In this document: positions 5,139 to 7,190 of the stretch, piece after piece
Layout of the letters: each line of letters starts with the position of its first letter
Numbering within the stretch: position 1 is the first letter of the stretch
NCBI GenBank assembly: GCA_964629245.1
Contig: CAZVPZ010000033.1
Location: 1-7,190, forward strand
Reading direction: 5' to 3'
DNA: 7,190 nucleotides
Source: CAZVPZ01 sp964629245
GTDB lineage: Archaea > Nanohalarchaeota > Nanosalinia > Nanosalinales > Nanosalinaceae
Program-made: the position numbers and the translations under genes
Notes under the pieces: model-generated
What the model was told of the DNA's origin: nothing
The model's input: the letters and a program-made list of their open reading frames with translations, nothing else
Databases searched by the model: none

Positions 5139-5142
5139 ATGT
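5131..5142. repeat. 12-bp palindrome carrying two convergent stop codons
   Basis: ACATCTAGATGT is a perfect palindrome. Its centre CTAG (5135-5138) is TAG on both strands: the last codons of the plus gene (N-I-stop) and of the minus gene (Q-Y-I-stop). The palindrome may simply follow from both genes ending in ATC TAG. Confidence 0.8.
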
Positions 5143-5605
5143 ACTGCTTCAGGTAGACCAGGAAGATTATCGCCCACCAGCCAAGAAGCGAGACCAGGGC
5201 GAAGATACCCGCGTTCCTCTCGAACCGGTCCCTGACCTCTTGGTCCTCCCAGTTCTTCGAGGCCTTCCTGAAACGGGGTGTCACCCTTTCGTTCAGTATT
5301 ATGCCGTTGAGGAAGATGACTGCCACCAGCCCCATCTTGAGCTGGAATACGCTGCTGTGGACGATGCCGGGGTCGCTGAGCACGAGGTAGATGCCGGAGC
5401 CGCTGAGGAGGAACAGTCCTTTCCAGACTATCAGCGACAGTTCGGAGGAGAGCTTCGCAAATACCGGTGCGAAGCTTTTCTTGAAGTGGAGGAGCAACAA
5501 CAGCGAGTCGGTAACTGTTACCGCCCCGACTGCGATTATCGCGCCCGCGAGGTGCATGAAACGGATGAGGACGTAGGGATCAGTGGCTGCGTCGATGAAA
5601 CTCAT
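5135..5605 (-). CDS. Four-helix integral membrane protein (CopD-like appearance)
   Basis: The 156-aa product has hydrophobic helices at about 10-38 (VLIRFMHLAGAIIAVGAVTV), 56-79, 87-106 (LKMGLVAVIFLNGIIL) and 130-152. The long loop between helices 3 and 4 is highly charged (RFRKASKNWEDQEVRDRFER) and probably cytoplasmic. A His in the first helix (RFMHLAG) and the general layout recall CopD/HemJ-type small membrane proteins, where such a His can bind metal or haem. This is a resemblance from memory, not an assignment. The ATG at 5605 overlaps the upstream gene's stop in ATGA, with GGAGGTG about ten bases before it, so translation is coupled. It ends convergently in the shared CTAG with the 4740-5138 gene. 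Confidence 0.8.
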   Translation of the reverse strand: MSFIDAATDPYVLIRFMHLAGAIIAVGAVTVTDSLLLLLHFKKSFAPVFAKLSSELSLIVWKGLFLLSGSGIYLVLSDPGIVHSSVFQLKMGLVAVIFLNGIILNERVTPRFRKASKNWEDQEVRDRFERNAGIFALVSLLGWWAIIFLVYLKQYI

Positions 5606-5718
5606 CCGAAGTGCACCTCCTTGACCTCCTTCCAGAGCCGGTATATGTAGTAAGCCGAGACCAGCATTATGATGGAGGCCCCGACCACCACCGCGACAAG
5701 AAGAGGGTCGTCCAGCAT
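5602..5718 (-). CDS. 38-aa single-helix membrane microprotein
   Basis: I start at ATG 5718: MLDDPLLVAVVVGASIIM begins a product of one membrane helix (about residues 5-26) and a charged cytoplasmic tail RLWKEVKEVHFG. TTTAAA at 5748-5743 is then 27 bp upstream, the same leaderless arrangement seen for the other genes. The frame extends to GTG 5790 (62 aa), but that part would contain this TATA box and overlap the divergent promoter at 5771-5780. The stop TGA overlaps the ATG of the four-helix protein (ATGA), so the two probably act together, for example as a small subunit with its larger membrane partner. There are no homologues I recognise. Confidence 0.65.
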   Translation of the reverse strand: MLDDPLLVAVVVGASIIMLVSAYYIYRLWKEVKEVHFG

Positions 5719-5742
5719 AACCTTGGTTAGGTCTACCGGAGC

Positions 5743-5748
5743 TTTAAA
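5743..5748 (-). promoter_or_regulatory. TATA box of the 5718-5135 operon
   Basis: TTTAAA is centred 27-28 bp before ATG 5718 on the minus strand. It lies inside the longer reading frame that begins at GTG 5790, so it decides in favour of the short product. Confidence 0.55.
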
Positions 5749-5770
5749 CGTAACCTCTCGAGGCGCACGA

Positions 5771-5780
5771 AAGTTTAAGC
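5771..5780 (+). promoter_or_regulatory. TATA box of the 5805-6056 gene
   Basis: AAGTTTAAGC, preceded by a purine-rich CGAA that can serve as BRE, is centred about 28 bp before ATG 5805. No Shine-Dalgarno site precedes that ATG, so the transcript is probably leaderless. Confidence 0.5.
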
Positions 5781-5804
5781 CCTTCTTCACACAAGAATAT
5801 ACCC

Positions 5805-6056
5805 ATGGACCTGAAGGAGAGGTTCAACTCGAACAGGTGGTTCTACACAGAACTCATCGTCTCTCTCGTGTTTCTGGAGGTTTTTATGGCGGAGGCGGTA
5901 GCCCGGTGCGGCACCTCTGACGCGCCTGCCCCGATCGTCTGTGACAACATCTACCTCATGGTGTTCGCGGTCGTCCCCTTCACCGCCTACGCGGTCGCCA
6001 GGCTGATCGACTATTTCCAGGATTCCCCGGTCAGGCCGCCGAAAAGCGATGTCTAG
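5805..6056 (+). CDS. Small two-helix membrane protein with a paired-cysteine loop
   Basis: The 83-aa product has a charged head (MDLKERFNSNRW) and two hydrophobic helices (about 13-33, ELIVSLVFLEVFMAEAVA, and 49-70, IYLMVFAVVPFTAYAVARLI). The connecting loop between the helices carries two cysteines (RC, then VC, ten residues apart) that could form a disulfide outside the cell. The tail is basic and polar, so both ends should be cytoplasmic. I do not recognise the family. It is divergent from the microprotein operon, and its TAG (6054-6056) overlaps the TAG of the convergent DUF2892-like gene in CTAG. Confidence 0.75.
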   Translation: MDLKERFNSNRWFYTELIVSLVFLEVFMAEAVARCGTSDAPAPIVCDNIYLMVFAVVPFTAYAVARLIDYFQDSPVRPPKSDV

Positions 6057-6292
6057 CCCTCTACAGGACAGGTGTTCCGTCCCAGGAGGGAGTTGACAGG
6101 GCAGCTCTGCACCAGCCCGGTCGCGAGCAGTATGACCCCTACGAGCAGGATTAAAAGTGAGGTCAGCGCCTGCGGCGCAATCGAAGACGCCACCTTCAGG
6201 GATCCGGTGTAGGCCGCTATCCCCCCTGCCATCAGTATCGCTCCAACCAACACACGCGCGGTGCGCTCCGAACCTCCAACGTTTTTCTCCAT
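6053..6292 (-). CDS. DUF2892/YgaP-like membrane protein
   Basis: The 79-aa product matches the small YgaP-type membrane domain. It starts with KNVGGSERTARVLVGAIL, has two hydrophobic helices (about 13-31 and 41-62), and ends with a Cys-Pro-rich tail, SCPVNSLLGRNTC. The NVGxxxRxxR head and CP-N-LLG-xTC tail are the recognisable marks of DUF2892. In bacteria this domain often accompanies rhodanese or sulfur-handling proteins; here no such neighbour exists and it stands alone. The two Cys of the tail may be redox active or bind metal, which is inference. The ATG is 6292 with a TATA-like TTTTTAG about 30 bp upstream. The stop overlaps that of the convergent 5805-6056 gene in CTAG. Confidence 0.85.
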   Translation of the reverse strand: MEKNVGGSERTARVLVGAILMAGGIAAYTGSLKVASSIAPQALTSLLILLVGVILLATGLVQSCPVNSLLGRNTCPVEG

Positions 6293-6316
6293 AGAAACCT
6301 GTTGTAGAGGCTACGC

Positions 6317-6330
6317 TAAAAACTTTTCTA
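6317..6330 (-). promoter_or_regulatory. Probable TATA box of the DUF2892-like gene
   Basis: On the minus strand AAAAGTTTTTAGCG lies about 30 bp (centre) before ATG 6292. It also lies 24-37 bp after the tRNA 3' end, so its T-run may help end the tRNA transcript. Confidence 0.45.
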
Positions 6331-6353
6331 CCTGCCGACAAAAAACACTCCAA

Positions 6354-6497
6354 AGCCCCGCCCGAGATTTGAACCCGGGACCTCGTCCTGTTTGTGTTCG
6401 AAGCTCACGTTGGTTCGCTTCTCGAGCCGCCATCTCTCCTTGCGTCGAGAAAGCGGCACTACCAAGGACGTGCTCTGGCCAGCTGAGCTAGCGGGGC
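6354..6497 (-). tRNA. tRNA-Thr(GGU) with a ~70-nt intron in the anticodon loop
   Basis: Minus-strand exons form a complete cloverleaf of 74 nt. The acceptor GCCCCGC/GCGGGGC pairs over 7 bp. The D arm is GCTC/GAGC with GG in the loop. The anticodon stem CGTCC/GGACG closes a loop TTGGTA+A with anticodon GGT. The variable region is AGGTC, and the T arm CCGGG-TTCAAAT-CTCGG has one G-T pair. The discriminator is U73 (6354), which fits archaeal tRNA-Thr; CCA is not encoded. The intron is placed at the usual 37/38 site: 5' exon 6497-6460, intron 6459-6390, 3' exon 6389-6354. The intron has an internal stem (CGCTT-t-CTCGA with TCGAGAAGCG). The boundaries are inferred from the cloverleaf; a standard 4-bp bulge-helix-bulge is not obvious. 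Confidence 0.9.
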
Positions 6498-6531
6498 ATG
6501 GACTGCTATGGGTGTAAAGGGTTCGGAAAAT

Positions 6532-6540
6532 TCTATAAAT
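6532..6540 (-). promoter_or_regulatory. TATA box of the tRNA-Thr gene
   Basis: ATTTATAGA on the minus strand is centred about 39 bp before the tRNA 5' end, predicting a transcript start near 6510 and a 5' leader of roughly 12 nt removed by RNase P. It begins only eight bases after the stop codon of the M24 gene. Confidence 0.6.
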
Positions 6541-6547
6541 GGCGCGG

Positions 6548-7190
6548 TCAGCCCACGGTGTTCGAGTCGATGTCGCGCGGGTAGTAGGTGATGGTCTCCG
6601 TCCCGCTATCCGTTATGACGATGGTATCCGAGTGGCGGTAACCCTCTGTGTCCGTGTAAAGACCCGGCTCTATGGTGTAGAGCTGGCCAGGCTTCATCTT
6701 ACCCTTGCTACCTCTATCGATGAAAGGCGGTTCGTGGCCCTCCATGCCTATGTTGTGGCCGACGTGGTGCCTCGCCAGGTCGGTCACTCCCTGCTCTTCG
6801 TAGTAGTTCCAGACTTCGCTGGCGACCTGTTTCAGCGGGACACCCGGGCCGCACGCCTCGATGGCGATATCCTGCGACTCCAGCATCAACCCGAAAAGTT
6901 CGCGCTGTCTCTCCGAGTGCTCCGCGACGAACATCGTCCTCTCCAGCTCGGAGAAATAGCCGTCGACATTGGAGTAACCGAAAGTGATCATCACGTCTCC
7001 GCGCTCCAGTTTCCTGTTGTCATTGTGGCCGTGAGGGAGCGCCGTCTGTGGCCCGCTTATCATGCCAGCCTTCGCCGGACCGTCACCCCTCGTCCTCGGC
7101 GCGTACTCGGCGCTCAGCGCTTCAAGCATGTCGCGCGACGCCTTCGCCGACGCCTGCTGGCTCACCGTCACGGGATGCGCTCCTGCCTCC
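6548..7190 (-). CDS. M24-family (creatinase/Xaa-Pro peptidase fold) protein, C-terminal part
   Basis: The 213 residues visible are the pita-bread catalytic domain. The gene's 5' end lies beyond the right edge; the frame is open to the edge, so GTG 7171 is not its start. Recognisable elements: SGPQTALPHGHNDNRKLERGD, DGYFSELERTMF, PGVPLKQVASEVW, HHVGHNIGMEGHEPPF, GQLYTIEPGLYTD and GYRHSDTIVI. Metallopeptidases of this fold use D, D, H, E, E. Here the H (HHVGHNIG) and first E (TIEPG) remain, the first Asp is absent (MITFGYSN), the second is Glu (SELERT), and the last Glu is Ser (GYRHSDT). This resembles creatinase, which has ALERTMF and works without metal, and halophilic M24 proteins with SELERTMF. 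An Xaa-Pro peptidase label is therefore uncertain. It ends in TGA just before the tRNA promoter. Confidence 0.9.
   Translation of the reverse strand, partial: EAGAHPVTVSQQASAKASRDMLEALSAEYAPRTRGDGPAKAGMISGPQTALPHGHNDNRKLERGDVMITFGYSNVDGYFSELERTMFVAEHSERQRELFGLMLESQDIAIEACGPGVPLKQVASEVWNYYEEQGVTDLARHHVGHNIGMEGHEPPFIDRGSKGKMKPGQLYTIEPGLYTDTEGYRHSDTIVITDSGTETITYYPRDIDSNTVG

Noticed and set aside
5240..5650. 136-aa plus-strand frame rich in Glu and Val
   Set aside because: It is antisense to the four-helix membrane protein; its Glu/Val richness is the mirror of Leu/Phe/Asn codons in the real gene. It has no promoter or ribosome-binding site.
5787..6353. 188-aa minus-strand reading frame
   Set aside because: It is a shadow of the 5805-6056 membrane gene and of the DUF2892-like gene. 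The product is Arg/Gly/Asp-rich with no motif, and it would cover two promoters.
6390..6459. C/D-box guide RNA inside the tRNA intron, as in haloarchaeal tRNA-Trp
   Set aside because: No RUGAUGA-like C box and no CUGA D box can be found in the intron.
1..7190. CRISPR array, insertion sequence or defence locus
   Set aside because: No regularly spaced direct repeats, transposase motifs or terminal inverted repeats were seen, and the recognised genes do not form a known defence system.

Overview
The window looks archaeal and most likely comes from a small-genome, salt-adapted lineage of the DPANN/Nanohaloarchaeota type. The domain-level evidence is firm: an archaeal histone-fold protein, a tRNA-Thr gene interrupted in the anticodon loop with U73 and no encoded CCA, and TATA boxes about 26-28 bp upstream of start codons (leaderless transcripts) mixed with a few Shine-Dalgarno leaders. 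The lineage is an inference from many small acidic proteins and a haloarchaeal-looking M24 protein; no 16S or ribosomal gene is present to confirm it.

Layout. 1-640: no intact gene, but two decayed gene ends lie back to back. One is a minus-strand C-terminus (stop at 179-181). The other is a plus-strand C-terminus of a beta-sandwich, carbohydrate-binding-like domain (327-581). A short tandem repeat and a hairpin lie to the left. 643-1328: a two-gene operon with a membrane-anchored exported protein and an 89-aa unknown protein. 1360-1548: a short histone. 1587-1823: a two-helix membrane protein. 1890-2363: a membrane-anchored, cysteine-rich, OB-fold-like exported protein that may start upstream at a non-AUG codon. 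2411-2494: a probable 27-aa microprotein. 2602-3714: a DEAD-box RNA helicase behind a possibly structured leader.

3722-4654 (minus): a nucleotidyltransferase convergent with the helicase and divergent from an acidic unknown protein (4740-5138, TTG start). 5135-5718 (minus): a two-gene operon of a tiny single-helix protein and a four-helix membrane protein. 5805-6056: a two-helix membrane protein. 6053-6292 (minus): a DUF2892/YgaP-like membrane protein. 6354-6497 (minus): intron-containing tRNA-Thr(GGU). 6548-7190 (minus): the C-terminal part of a creatinase-like M24 protein that runs off the right edge.

The known functions are housekeeping: chromatin, RNA remodelling, tRNA and peptidase-fold. 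They are interleaved with an unusual density of small membrane or exported proteins of unknown role. No defence system, CRISPR array or mobile element was found. The most interesting points are the shortened histone fold, the possible AUC start, the paired CTAG overlapping stop codons, the tRNA intron that does not fit a standard bulge-helix-bulge, the metal-ligand-depleted M24 protein and the relic at the left end.
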